Source of the DNA: Lineus longissimus
Taxonomy: Eukaryota; Nemertea; Pilidiophora; Heteronemertea; Lineidae
DNA length: 60,000 nt
Direction of reading: 5' to 3'
NCBI RefSeq assembly: GCF_910592395.1
Contig: NC_088310.1
Span: 21,399,501 to 21,459,500 of the forward strand
The notes under the pieces are model-generated. The model saw nothing but the letters and a program-made list of their open reading frames with translations, was not told where the DNA came from and searched no databases. The position numbers and the translations under genes are program-made. Shown here one piece after another: positions 1-13,400 of the stretch. Numbering within the stretch: position 1 is the stretch's first letter; each line of letters starts with the position of its first letter.

Positions 1-1484
1 GCTTTTTCCGAATAATAGAGATGTTCATCTATCATGTACCTGTATATTCTTGAATGTTGCTATGGAAAGGTACCAAGCTAACCACTCAGTGGTATCTCTT
101 GTTGAAGTGTCGCCATGGTTTTAACGCTCGGGATTTGAAATGTTGGCAGGCGCCTTTTGACTGAGGTTCGCTTTTTCCGAATGGTAGAGATGTTCATCTA
201 GCATGTACTTGTATATTCTTGAATTATTTTCCCTCATCCGCCCATATCCAGATTTCTTGTGGATACACGTTTTCTCCATCACAGGATGATGAACAAAATA
301 ATGAATTAAGTAAGAAACGGTACATGTATACGTTGTATATAAAATGCCCGAAACTTTCTTTTTGTTACAAAAGCTACACTGTATACTACTACTCGGTTTA
401 AACGAAAAATGGCATCGCACTCAAAAAAGCCTGAAATGGCTCGGAAAAGTTGTCGGTATTTCGCAACAATAGCTCCTTTTTTGCGATTCTGGCAAAGTAC
501 ATGTACCCAGAGTGAGCATTTCTTACTACTGTACATTTTCAGATGAAATGTAAACATTTTCTTAAAATGTGCAGTTTCTGTGCGAAATGACTAAAAACCA
601 GATTTCTCGTAAAATGAAATCTAAGTGCACGCGACAATGCCTGCTTCCCCGCTACAATCAAAAGGCAACATTATATCCAATCAAGGAAGAAAGAATGGCT
701 TATCAAACTGATACCAGCCTCAAATTTAGAATTTGCATTAGCAATGGCATTTATATCGATTATAAACCACAATTCATCAACGAGTCCATTGCAATTTCAT
801 TACCCATTACAATACCTTATCTAAGCATGAATATCTATTACTAGTCAGAGACGACAATAAACCGACTTATGATGTTTTCAAAATTGAATTTCAATTTCAC
901 TTCAGGAGCTGTGATTGATTATATGAGGAAATGAGTGAAAGTTGTGTCAGCTCCAATTAGAACACAGCCTCCCACATGGCTCGTTTCTCTTCATCAGCCA
1001 TGCTTGGTTAACCCCTCCTGGACTAGACGCCACCAGCTCGGCGAATTCAGGAAGAAGTAAAACTGATAGCAGTTAATGGATTCGTGCTTTTAGTCAACAA
1101 TGCTTGCTCAAGCATTAGGCAGCCACCCACTGTATTGGGGACACTGTACTCGCAGTCTCCGCAGGAAACACTATTTTTTCCTTGAGCAGCAACAACGCCG
1201 AGTTTCTCGTATTTTCAGTCCTATTCTATAAAGGAGAGTTCAGATAACCAGAAACAGCTTGATCCCCTTTTATTATCGTTTTAACAGTACCGCGAGTTCT
1301 CCAAGATGCCTTCACTATAGTAGATAAACTGCGCACTTGAAGAGCTACCGTCCTGCATTCCATTTCCTTTGGTTAACATTTTGACACGGAACACCTCCGG
1401 TCTTCCTCAGCTCGTTCACTTTTAAATTACTCAACCTTTCTCTGTCACATCATTACGGCGTCAGTTTTACATTCCATGTTTCAG
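1..1484. other. Region upstream of first recognised exon, no gene found
   Basis: No exon could be recognised, including the missing SLC24A N-terminal exon. A direct repeat of about 53 bp is visible: 1-53 (gctttttccgaataatagag...) and 170-222 (gctttttccgaatggtagag...), period about 169 bp. ORFs of 60-99 codons here have no recognisable content and look like chance. Confidence 0.6.
391..475. repeat. Dispersed repeat, copy 1 (second copy about 6897-6970)
   Basis: The block gttta-aacgaaaaatggcatcgcac followed by tcaaaaaa and ggaaaag-tgtc-tatttcgc recurs with small gaps at about 6897-6970 in the same orientation. The second copy abuts the 3' end of the LINE remnant. It is probably a small dispersed element or an element tail; it could not be assigned to a family. 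Confidence 0.5.
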
Positions 1485-4400
1485 CATACCACGAGTTCCC
1501 GCCGGATGCATTCACCACTAAGCAGCGTGCTCAAGGGGCGATCATCCTCCACACCATTTTGGTCGTTTACATGTTCTACGCCTTGGCAATCGTCTGTGAT
1601 GAGTACTTCGTTTCTTCCTTGGATAAAATATGTGAGGTAGGTTCCATTGCACTCATTGTCGTTTGCTTATTTTTGAAGATATCCCAGATTACCGGAACTA
1701 TCCAAATGGATAATGAACAACATTTTCAACTCACTTCTCTTGGAATTTTTGGCGGCGATTCTATCAGATTGCATCGACACCAGCTGGTGCCTGGCAGTCC
1801 AATTACCAAGCAACCAATCTCGACATGCAAATAATTGGATCAAGTATGAGATCAATCTCCCAGCCACGAGCTTTTACAGTTGTCATTGTGCAGCATCGTC
1901 GCGTACAATGGTACATGTAAGCGGGTAAACCAATAATCTTGTTATTGTTTCGGGAAGGTGGACAAGTACCTCACAAATTCCTTTCGCAATAGTGCCGTGG
2001 TGTCAATTTCGTTGCTGTGGTGATTGATCACGTGATGAGATTACATTTTTTCCATTGTATGTTTAGCAGGTGTATGCAACCCTTTTTTGCCTTATTCTTT
2101 TCGCTCATTTTCAACATTCAACAGATATTTTGCCTTTGAAGCGAAAACTGCTCCGAGGCATTGATATATACTTCACTGCTTGGAAATGTTTACTTGAGAG
2201 AGAAACGCGTTCAACTCTTTTAGTAAAGCACTAGGCCATTAGAAGGGCATCCGAAAAACGCACTCAACGCACCTTTATACTGATAGTGTTCCTCTATAAT
2301 CTCGTTCCGTTTGTGACTTCACTATTCTGGCTTCATTACATCCTTGTATGGAAACGTGATTGGGGAAATCTCACAAGCTCTTCATTGCCGATATATAAAA
2401 TATTTAGAAACACCTTCAAACAAATTTGATTAATGAATCTCGTTAAGGTACTTGCTTTTTGCAAAATTGAATATCAAATTACATAAGAAACGTACAATTT
2501 ACGACGTGATGAAACAATCACCTTAAGAGCTTCGACTATCACATTCTCTCGTATTCGAGCTGCAAGCAAAACTAATTTATCGGTACAAAACATATGATAT
2601 ACAGAAAACCCCAACGAGACGGATGGGTCGGTTTCAACTGAAGCCATATCCTCAGCAAATGACGAAACTGTAGTAAGTACAACAGTCTATCATTCGCCGA
2701 TTGAAAGGCCAAATCCCTTAAAACAACGAAACCCGACATGCTACTGAACAACCCCTGACCCATTATCGAGGATGTCTCGTCGACGTTTCATCTCTGAATC
2801 AGGGATTCAGAATCTTTTAAACAAAACATGCAATGTTAATGGACTGGCACATATCATTAATTATGCAGCCTTGTTCGATACTCTACTTGGGCTTCGTGTC
2901 TAAACTACGCCAATGTACTGATTGTAATCATTGTACTTTAATGAACAGAGGGCGCTTGCTTTGGTCCACGCAACAACTATTCTTAGCACGAGAATGGTGT
3001 ACCTCGGGAAAGAATAGCTCCGACTGCTAAATTAACTTAACTAATCGTGTCGTTTCTTCTTCCGCATCTTTGATGTACGGTAGTGTCTAATGTCTGTTTG
3101 ACTGAGGAGAACGAACATTGAGAGCAAACACTTCGTTGGGAGGCCATTTTACGTGAACTGATGAAAGCCGAGTAAAGAGAACATCAGAACAAAACACCGG
3201 TATTTTCATACTCTGATTTCCATCCCTTTTCGTGTATTGGATCTGATGTATCTTAATGCATTCTGAATGTTTTTCTGATGCTCAGTCCAAGCGAGAACGC
3301 GGCTGAGAGAGAGGCCGATCCGTCTTCTAATAAAGACATGATATCATGACCTCTCGATCCCAGCCATCATTCTATTCTATCCTTCATAATGACACCTCAG
3401 CACTGTGTATTTTCATACTCTGATCTCCATCCCTTTTCGTGTATTGAATCTGACGTATCCTAATGCATTCTGAATGTATCCCTGATGCTCAATAGTCCAA
3501 ATGAGAACGTGGCTGAGAGAGAGGCCGATCCGTCTTCTAATAAAGACATGATATCATGACCTCTCGATCCCAGCCATCATTCTATTCTATCCTTCATAAT
3601 GACACCTCAGCACTGTGTATTTTCATACTCTGATCTCCATCCCTTTTCGTGTATTGAACCTGATGTATCCTAATGCATTCTGAATGTTTTCCTGATGCTC
3701 AGTCCAAGTGAAAACGTGGCTGAGAGAGAGAGGCCGATCCGTCTTCTAATAAAGACATGATATCATGACCTCTCGATCCCAGCCATCATTCTATTCTATC
3801 CTTCATAATGAGACCCCAGCACTGTGTATTTTCATACTCTGATCTCCATCCCTTTTCGTGTATTGAATCTGATGTATCCTAATGCATTCTGAATGTTTTC
3901 CTGATGCTTAGTCCAAATGAGAACGTGGCTGAGAGAGAGGCCGATCCGTCTTCTAATAAAGACATGATATCATGACCTCTCGATCCCAGCCATCATTCTA
4001 TTCTATCCTTCATAATGAGACCCCAGCACTGTGTATTTTCATACTCTGATTTCCATCCCTTCTCGTGTATTGAATCTGATGTATCCTAATGCATTCTGAA
4101 TGTTTTCCTGATGCTCAGTCCAAGTGAGAACGTGGCTGAGAGAGAGGCCGATCCGTCTTCTAATAAAGACAGTGATATCATGACCTCTCGATCCCAGCCA
4201 TCATTCTATTCTATCCTTCATAATGACACCTCAGCACTGTGTATTTTCATACTCTGATCTCCATGCCTTTTCGTGTATTGAACCTGATGTATCCCAATGC
4301 ATTCTGAATGTATCCCTGATGCTTAATAGTCCAAGTGAGAATGTGGCTGAGAGAGAGGCCGATCCGTCTTCTAATAAAGACAGTGATATCATGACCTCTC

Positions 4401-7400
4401 GATCCCAGCCATCATTCTATTCTATCCTTCATAATGACACCTCAGCACTGTGTATTTTCATACTCTGATCTCCATGCCTTTTCGTGTATTGAACCTGATG
4501 TATCCCAATGCATTCTGAATGTATCCCTGATGCTTAATAGTCCAAGTGAGAATGTGGCTGAGAGAGAGGCCGATCCGTCTTCTAATAAAGACAGTGATAT
4601 CATGACCTCTCGATCCCAGCCATCATTCTATTCTATCCTTCATAATGACACCTCAGCACTGTGTATTTTCATACTCTGATCTCCATCCCTTTTCGTGTAT
4701 TGAACCTGATGTATCCTAATGCATTCTGAATGTTTTCCTGATGCTCAGTCCAAGTGAGAACGTGGCTGAGAGAGAGGCCGATCCGTCTAAGAATAAAGAC
4801 ATGATATCATGACCTCTCGATCCCAGCCATCATTCTATTCCATCCTTCATAATGAGACCTCAGCACTGTGCTTGTCTTCCAGAGGCTAGGTCTCAGTGAG
4901 GATGTAGCTGGAGCAACTTTCATGGCGGCTGGCAGTTCCGCACCGGAACTATTTACATCCATCATTGGAGTCTTCATTGCTAAAGGAGATGTGGGAGTTG
5001 GAACCATTGTTGGTTCGGCAGTCTTTAACATTCTTTTCGTCATTGGTCTTTGCGGCATATTGGCTGGACAGGTAAGAATTCGAGAGAAAGAAATTCACAA
5101 TCATGTAGTTTTGGCTAACATAAACCATGACAATCCGATGGTTTATAAGAAAAAGAATAATAAAAAAAAATATGACGCCTTGATCAATTAAAAGAAGGCA
5201 TCGACTTGGAAAAACATTTTCAGCGAACACTCTGCGTTCTGTTTCCCTCAACTACAAGTCTTAGCAAGACCAGTGATCACTCGATTTTCAGTTTCGTTGA
5301 CATCACTTTTTCTTCCCAGTTGATGATGACTGACCAAATCTGGAATTTAAAACAAAAATGTCAAATCATAGCCAAGGCAACAAACGTCGCCTCTTATTTT
5401 TGCTTCTGGGTCAAGTGTTTTCTACATCAGTTAAGTTCATTAGGCTGAACGCCAAGTTAAGTTAACGCCTGTGTTAGTGACAAAATAGGCAAATACACAA
5501 GTGGGCCCATATTCCCCTTTAAAGTGAACGAAAAAAGGAATTCACATTTAATTTTTGAAAGAATTGTATTTCAGGTTGTGCATTTGAACTGGTTCCCGTT
5601 GTTGAGGGACTCCCTCTTTTACAGTCTCAGCGTAATAGCCCTCATTCTGGTAAGCTTATTCCAAATTTAATACCTTTAATCTAAGACATTCGATGTCGAT
5701 GTACATTTAATTGGGTTCAATTTACGATATTTGTATTGCCTTTATACAGTTCTCATTTTGATACATGTAGGCCTACATTGCGCGACAATCATTTTTCTTT
5801 CCTCAAAGCCTCGTACCTCGCCGTATCTCGTTTTGCGAGGCGAAGTGAAATCGAATGAAATTCTCCTAGTGGTAAAGCTTTTAATGATCTTCAGCAGGAA
5901 CAGAGATCGTACCCAAATTACCTCTTCTTCTGCAGTCCATATTCGACGGGAATGTTTCATGGTACGAAGCTCTCATCATGCTGATCCTTTACGCAATATA
6001 TATCGTCATCATGAGGTAAGTAAAGGCAAACAATACCAGACGAAATCGAACAAATAGAGTAGAATGAGAATTGTATGTAGTCCAAAGGTCCAAATATGCT
6101 TATATACATGTATACTACAAAAAATGTTCGAAAATCAGTGTTCCTCAGATTTTTGTCTGTACCTTGTTTTTCGAACTTGCTTTGCTGAATTATTATTCTT
6201 ACCGTATTAAATCTCGGACCTACAGATGTCCGCCAGTGATGTTAACCAAGCTGATAAACCAATTTGGAAACGATAACTTAAGAACTTTTATGCTCCTATG
6301 TTGCATTGCTACCGCGTCTGATCTTAGGTTGTCATTTAACTGTTACCTCGTCCATACGACTTCTTGAATAGTAGACATCAAAGTAGACAGGATTAATTCC
6401 CTCGTTACGGACAAACGTTACCAACAGCACTTGAAAATGCTTCTGCCTCCAAATGTTCTGCATCTTGATTCCACTGTAATTCCAGGTTCAACACGCGGAT
6501 TCAAGCTTACGCTGAGGCACGATTCGGTAAGCAGGAAGAGGATGCAAGCATCATGCCAGGACCGGGAAAGATTTACGGACAAAACTATGGTAAGCGTAAA
6601 TTGTCTGCCTCCTTATTTAACCGAATCATTACAGCATCTTCATTACATGATAAGCAAAGTGGAGCGAATCTTTGACACCTCACATAAATCAATCAGAGGC
6701 TAGATATCAACACCAGCATGTAACTACAAAACGTCATTAAAACATCTTCTGGAACATCATCAATAAACCAAGGAAACTATACATCCTTGATCAAAACAAG
6801 CCAAAAAAATAATACTGCTCATAACAAAGCAACCAACCACAAAAAGCTTGGAAGATCATCCCTTAGAAGCCATTTGGAACGATATCTGCAATATAAGCTT
6901 ACCCCATTTTAACCAAAAATGGCACTGCACTCAAAAAATAAAATGGAAAAGCTGTCACTATTTCGCGGGTCTTCTTAATCATTCTCTATATGACTCGCTA
7001 TGTTTCTGAGCCGTAGAGTAGGACCGACTTGACGTTTGAGTTGAAGATTCGGATCTTGGTGTGAGTAGAGTACTCCCTTGAGCTCGTTCTTTACAGCTGC
7101 TTCTTCCACCTATCTCGCCAGGGTGTTGATGTAGGCTCTTTCATCTGCTCCGACAGATTTCTTCACTTCCTTATTTGCCTCCGTGTATCTGGGCTTCTGC
7201 TTTTGCTGCTCTTGTTCGACTAATGTTCCGGGCTTGTTTCCTTTCTCTCCTCTCCTTAAATTTCCCCAGGGTTGCATCTGAGATCCAGTCTTTGTGCTTG
7301 GTTCTTTTTCCCTACTGTCTCCTTGCAAGTGTTTGTCCATCAGTCTCTTATTGCCTCCCACTCTGCTTCCACATTTGGTTCTTCCTCTTCGTCAGTCTCC

Positions 7401-10400
7401 TGGAGGGTCTGATACATTGTACTTGTTTGACAGGGTCAACTTGAACTTACCTCTCACTGCTCGCCCTCCCGGAGCGAGTTCATGCCGTTGAAGCGTGTTC
7501 TAGTACTTCTGTTGTTTTTCCATCCTCCTTTCAACTTCAGCTTCACTTTTGCTGTGACAAGATGGTGGTCTGAGGCTACGTCGGCTCCTCTCCTCACTCT
7601 CACATCCAAAAGGGACCTTCGGAATCTCTTCCTGACGCAGATGTGATCAATTTGGTTCTCTGTCTTCTTGTCCGGTGACACCCAAGTTGCCCTGTGTATC
7701 CTCCTGTGTGGAAATATTGTGCCGCCGATCACCAGGTTGTTCATAGGGCATAGTTCGGCAAACTTCTCCCCGTTGTCATTCATCTGGCCCACTCCGTGCA
7801 TCCCCATCACTTCCTCCTATCCCCTGTTTTCATTTCCGTTATTTGTGTTGATATCACCCATTAGGATTGTGATGTCTTTGCAGTTTGTCTTGTCTATAGT
7901 GGCCTGGAGTTGTCGGTAGAACCTGTCTTTAGAATCATCATCCTTGTCATTGGTTGGCGCATAGCATTAGATGAAGAGGCCGTTATGATCCTTGATCCAT
8001 GTGCTTTCCATCGTAGAAGGACCCTATTTGCTTCTACTGCGAGTATAAACCCCACTTCATGGGTGTGTGGTGCATCGTACTTCTCATGGCCGGAATAGAG
8101 TTCAGTTTCTCCCGATGCAAGTCTCTGTGTGCCTGCTTCAGTCCAATCCTGGGATGGAAATGTTGTACCTCTTCTGTAACTACTTGAGCAGTCTTCTCTG
8201 CTTCATACATGACCGTTACGTTCCACGTACCTATGATTCTGGTTGTCTTGGAGCTGAGTAGGGCTGTCGGCTTGGTAACTTCATCGCGGCTTTGATTACC
8301 CGGCGTCACGGTTCCATGATTGGTGGGTCCCTCTCTGCCAAAGACAGGTTGGTTGGTTGATGTTTTCGTAACTAGTATGTTTTTCCGTGGCTGGGTAGTT
8401 AGCCCTGCACACAACCCCCAACCTGGAGGGCCAGGAGTCTCATTTTAGTCTTATCCCTCCCCCTAAACCTGTCTGACATGGTTGAACCTACCAGGAGGCA
8501 AGCCTCCCGTCAGCATAGCCTTAGGAGTCATTGGGATACACAAGCCGCTGCATCAGGATCAAGGTAAGGACTCAACAGCAGCGGATTGAACAGTTTGCAT
8601 GGTTATAATGGCAGTGTCTGTTTACATGCTGGTTGCCATAGAAATGACTATGTGTACCAATCTGCCGATTGCACGCCATTGTGTTCTGCGGATGTGTCAA
8701 TAAGGACATTCGTCTTACGAAACATGATGGCCTTGATAAGGCTGCAAGGTACATGCTAAGATTTTCAAAGATGTCGTGCACGACACCAACAGCAATCTGT
8801 CTTTATTGAATTAAAGCCTAGTTTTGTCAAGTGTTGACAAGCAACGCGATATCATTGGTAATTTGCTATTTGGTGTTGTGTTAGTGAACAAATGGCATCA
8901 TTCAGCACTTGGTTGTGACACAAGACAGAGAATAAGTGATGAAAACAGTAGACGGAAACAGAGGTAATAACCTTTGGGCGAATCTTTGAGAGAAGTGAGG
9001 AAAACAACTTGGAAAAAACGTGATGGCCGTGAGGCTGCAGTGTGCATGCTGAGAAAGACTTTCGAAGATGTTAAAAGTGCAACACGCCAATAGCAGTATC
9101 AGTTAACGAAATTAATTATGTGTACGCAAGACACTGCATTACACCGTTCCATTCACCAGATTAACGGCCATTGTGCTGCTTGGTGTTGCATTCGCAAGCA
9201 AACTGAATTATTGAAGAAAGAACATAAAGAAATTATAGATGAGTGATGAAAAAGTAGATTGCCAAAAATGAGCCTGATGCAAATGTGCGTAGTTCGCTGG
9301 TTCGGAGATTTTCCATGATGTCTAGTACACCAAACCATTAGCAATGAGCCATTAGCAAATATCTTCATCTGGTAAAATGCGACGTGGTGTTGCATTGACA
9401 AGCAAACTAAACATCGCCTACTATTGACCAACACGACAGAAGCAGAATTTGTGAGGAAGCAGCTCTAAAGTTGGGAAGCAATGTTATGGTATGCTGGCTT
9501 GCACTTGTCACTTACACTCGATCCTCGTAAACGACTAGTGGTTTTCAATATACCCCGCTCTCGATATTTCAAATAATGGCGGTGTGAAAAAAATATCCCT
9601 GAATCTCCGGATGCTTTACACAACGCAATAGCACTTTTCCTTTGGAAATTTGCCGTCTGATGTTCCGTCGACAAGCAAATTTGACATTAACAGTTGAACA
9701 AAATCAGAGCAGCAGGTTTATGAGTAAGGACACACGTTTTGCAGGAAAAAATAACATTGAAGCAGAAAAGCATTTGTTAGCTGCTTGTGCCAGAAGACAT
9801 TGAGTCTTGGTCTTCCACAGCTAACTGCTGCTATATCTTTAGTTCTAATGCACTGTCTGGTTCTGCGCTAGGAAGTAAATGGTACATCATACCACTTAAT
9901 GACCAACATGACCGCAGCTGAACTAATAAGCGAGGAAAGCAGTAGATGGGAAACAAGTAGAAGCTGCAGTGCACGATAAGCACGACTTCCCAAGATGCCG
10001 TATAGTGTGGTGAACACCGTCAATAGCAATATCTGCCGTTGGTTTTGTGTTGGCAAACAAGTGACACCTAACTGACCGCCAGAACAACATGAGCGCAGTA
10101 GAAGATGGGCAAGGAAAGCACTATTTGTGAGGCAAACAGAGTTGAGGGGCACTTCGTCTAGCATTCCAGGATGGGTGGCTTTGCAAGACTCGACTTTCCA
10201 GATGTCGTAATACAGGCCAACATACACCACACCAATGCACTTTTGTAATACATGTACATTATTTTGGTAATGCACAGTCAGGTTTTGAGTTGGGAAGTTG
10301 AACTTCATCACGTAACCTAGCACAAGAGGAGCAGGAAGTCTTCCTTACTGGTGATCCATCATGGCCATCAAAACTGGGATTCCCTTCCACTGACAGGAAT

Positions 10401-13400
10401 CAGCTTTGAATGTAACAATCAATCCTTTCCTGGCTTCTTGTGACAGTTAATTGGTTCATTGATCCACCGCATCGCAGTTATTACAATCAGTCATTCCGAG
10501 CACGTATAACAAATTAATTTTCTTGAAATCTAAATCAGTGTTGTGTTGCTTCCCTCGAAAACAGAAACAAGTGGGTATTGAAGCGCCCACGCGTGCATTT
10601 GTAATCAATTCTTGCCATCTTACAGAGCAGAGAACTGTTGTCAGAGTGCTTTGAGACAAAATATTGTCATGAAACCTTCATGCTCGTCTTGTGTCTTGTG
10701 CATGGTGATCAGGGGAAGAGTCACGTTCGCCTGTTTAATGATGTCTACCAAGACAGTAACTTGGACTCAACTGGCTTATCGCCACCTGTTGGTAATCCCT
10801 TAACGTCTTACGGATCGGAAGCACTCGCTCTGCTCTCAATTCTCCTTTAATGACTTTGATCAGCACCGCAGTCGGTTGAAGCTCGAACAAAATACATGTA
10901 CTCTGATTTTGCATCGGGTTACACATGCAATTGAAAAAGAATCACTGGTACACATTTAAGCAAACATGTAGAATATCCCTTTCTATCATTCCTTTAACTT
11001 TACAGGACACAACACATTTTTGCCAATGCCTACACGCACACCACTGACTCTTCTTTCAGGGCTAGATAATACTGGGGCACCAGACTACCACAGCAAGTTG
11101 GCAAAAAATAGGCTAGGCGAGTCCCCATTTTCATACTGTCATGTCATCACTGTACCACAATCTGGAGCTAGTCTGTAGATGTCACTTGCAGACTGGATGT
11201 TGGGGAAAATATCAGAGAATTAAGAGTCTACCAGTTGAAGAATCACTGGTGTACATTTCCAGTGAAGTTTCGTTCACAGCCTTTGAGCTTCAACTCCAGG
11301 ATGCAACAACTAAGGTAGCCGGAAACTCACCAACCCTTTGTCATCGCTTTTTTCGAATATCGAGTACATCGAGTTATGCTGGTTAAACTAATGTTGCCAC
11401 AATATTGATAATATTGGTTTGTAGCATACGAAGTTAAGAAAAGGACGATAGCCAATGCTGCAGCCAAGTGTAGCAAATCTACGTGATCAGTGATTCCTCG
11501 ATGGTAGTTTCCCTGTCCTCAACATCCAGAGTTAGCAAAGCAGTTAGAAGCGTATCTATAGGTATGACCGCCGTGTATCCATGGTTAACATCATTAGATC
11601 CTGCTTTCTTCAAGCTGGACTGCTCTAACATACTCCTAGGGCTGACTGTCATTTGAAGATAGATGTATTCCGTCTCCATTTCTTCTCTTCTTGTGAGAAA
11701 ACAATCTATATCATGTATACTGCTTCCAAGGTAAAAAAGAGATGGAGCGGAGGGAGGGGTCAATGTGGCAGTATCTAAGAGAGTATATTAGTAGTTCAGT
11801 TTCGATCTCAGGATAGGGGCTATAGTTCAGAAAGAAGTTACATCTATGAAGCATTCGTTTGTAGCTGCTGTCCGAACTGAGCCCGCCCCATGTGGCATGA
11901 AATAGTGTTGTCGACAGAATGAATGAATATTGTATAGGGTGCAGGGATATGAATGTAGGTTTTTGACAAAGATTGTTGAAATACGTAAGCGCCAAGTCTG
12001 TAAACTAAGTTTGCATGTGTATCTTCTGATATATTAATTCATGGTGAAAGATATGGCATTTGAGCATGAGAGTCGGTTGAAAAGAGTTCCGTGCCGTGTG
12101 TAACGTATTGTCAAGAGTAACATTCATCAGATATTGTGAAATGTCAAGAGAAGCATGGTGCACTTCGACGTGTGGTTGACCACTAAGTTGTGTACATGTA
12201 CTAACCAAAAGAAAGAAGCAGGTAAACAAAATCCATCCATATCTTGTCCTTGATTTAAATCGCAGCCTATGTCATCCATGTGAAAGGGCTTTCTTGTATC
12301 TGGTAAGCCAGGAACTGCATACACTTAAGTCTTCTAATGTCAGGTCGAGATTTGCAGTTTTTTATGCATCAGTCAAATTTCTTAAAACGTAAGGGCTATA
12401 GCTGAACAGCGTGTGTCATATCTGTTATTGTGTTTTCTGTGTGCAATATATTCCAATACTGATCTCAAGGCCGCTGCGACACCTACAAGACGCTTTACTT
12501 TCATGCGGACCATTCCAGTAGACAATCAATAACCCGCGGGGATTAATATACAGTTCATTATCAGCGACCACACAGATACATCATTAATTATTTGGCCTTT
12601 CCAGCCTTGTAGAGATAGCCTGTGTCATCTTTCCATAGATTTGGACTCAATCCTATATATATCTTGATTGAATTCTTCCTCCCCAGTTTTCCTTCCCTTG
12701 GCATATATAAATAATGGATAAGACACAGTAATGAACCCCGCACCTCTTCTCAGGCGTTGGATTGACTGAGGATTGAGTTAAAATTTGTCTATTTCACTGC
12801 TTGCTTGGCGTCTGATGAATCTTATCGGGACAGAATTCCGATACGAAGAAAGCATTCATTATAGAATTGATTGAATCCTGACTTAACACGACTGTGGTGA
12901 ATCCATGAATCAGCTGACTAATCTTGAAACAACCTTTCCTCCCAACTGATGATATTTGTGCATTTGCTGAAAAAAAACTTCGGATGCTCCGGGCCCTAGC
13001 GGCAATGGGTTTAAACTGAGTGCGTAGCATGAATTACTGGCGTCACTATAGCATCATGGACTTTCTTCAATTACAGAGAAGTTCCAGAATGAAGAAAATG
13101 GCCAGATTCCCAACGGCGCTGTTGTAAAAGCAGACGAATACTTTGCTAGACCTAGTAGGAAGTAAGTTCACTCTGAAAAATAAGTTGTTTTAGCTTTTGG
13201 AGAACCTTCTACAGTTAATATCTATGTTCAAGTCTTTGTTATTGATTTCCTGGGGCATTGGACAACTCAGAGGTTCAGTGGCATCCAGTCACGACCAAGG
13301 ATAGTTGCGACATTAGTGACATGGTTGAAGGTTAAATCAAGGTCAAAACAAATTGCAACCCTTTCTGATCGACGGTTCACGATATCGAATTCAAATCTCT

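Noticed and set aside
4223-4679. Repeated 81-aa ORFs in the tandem array
   Set aside because: The identical proteins arise because two 211-bp units are identical; the period is not a multiple of three, and the array lies in an intron.
3196-4870. CRISPR-like array
   Set aside because: Units of about 210 bp without short repeat/spacer structure, in an animal intron.
7110-8414. A host nuclease gene on the minus strand
   Set aside because: The endonuclease pieces are in several frames with stops and are followed by LINE linker and RT pieces; this is a dead retroelement.
9868-10323. 151-codon minus-strand ORF
   Set aside because: It lies in the degenerate repeat array, has no recognisable domain and no splice or regulatory support.
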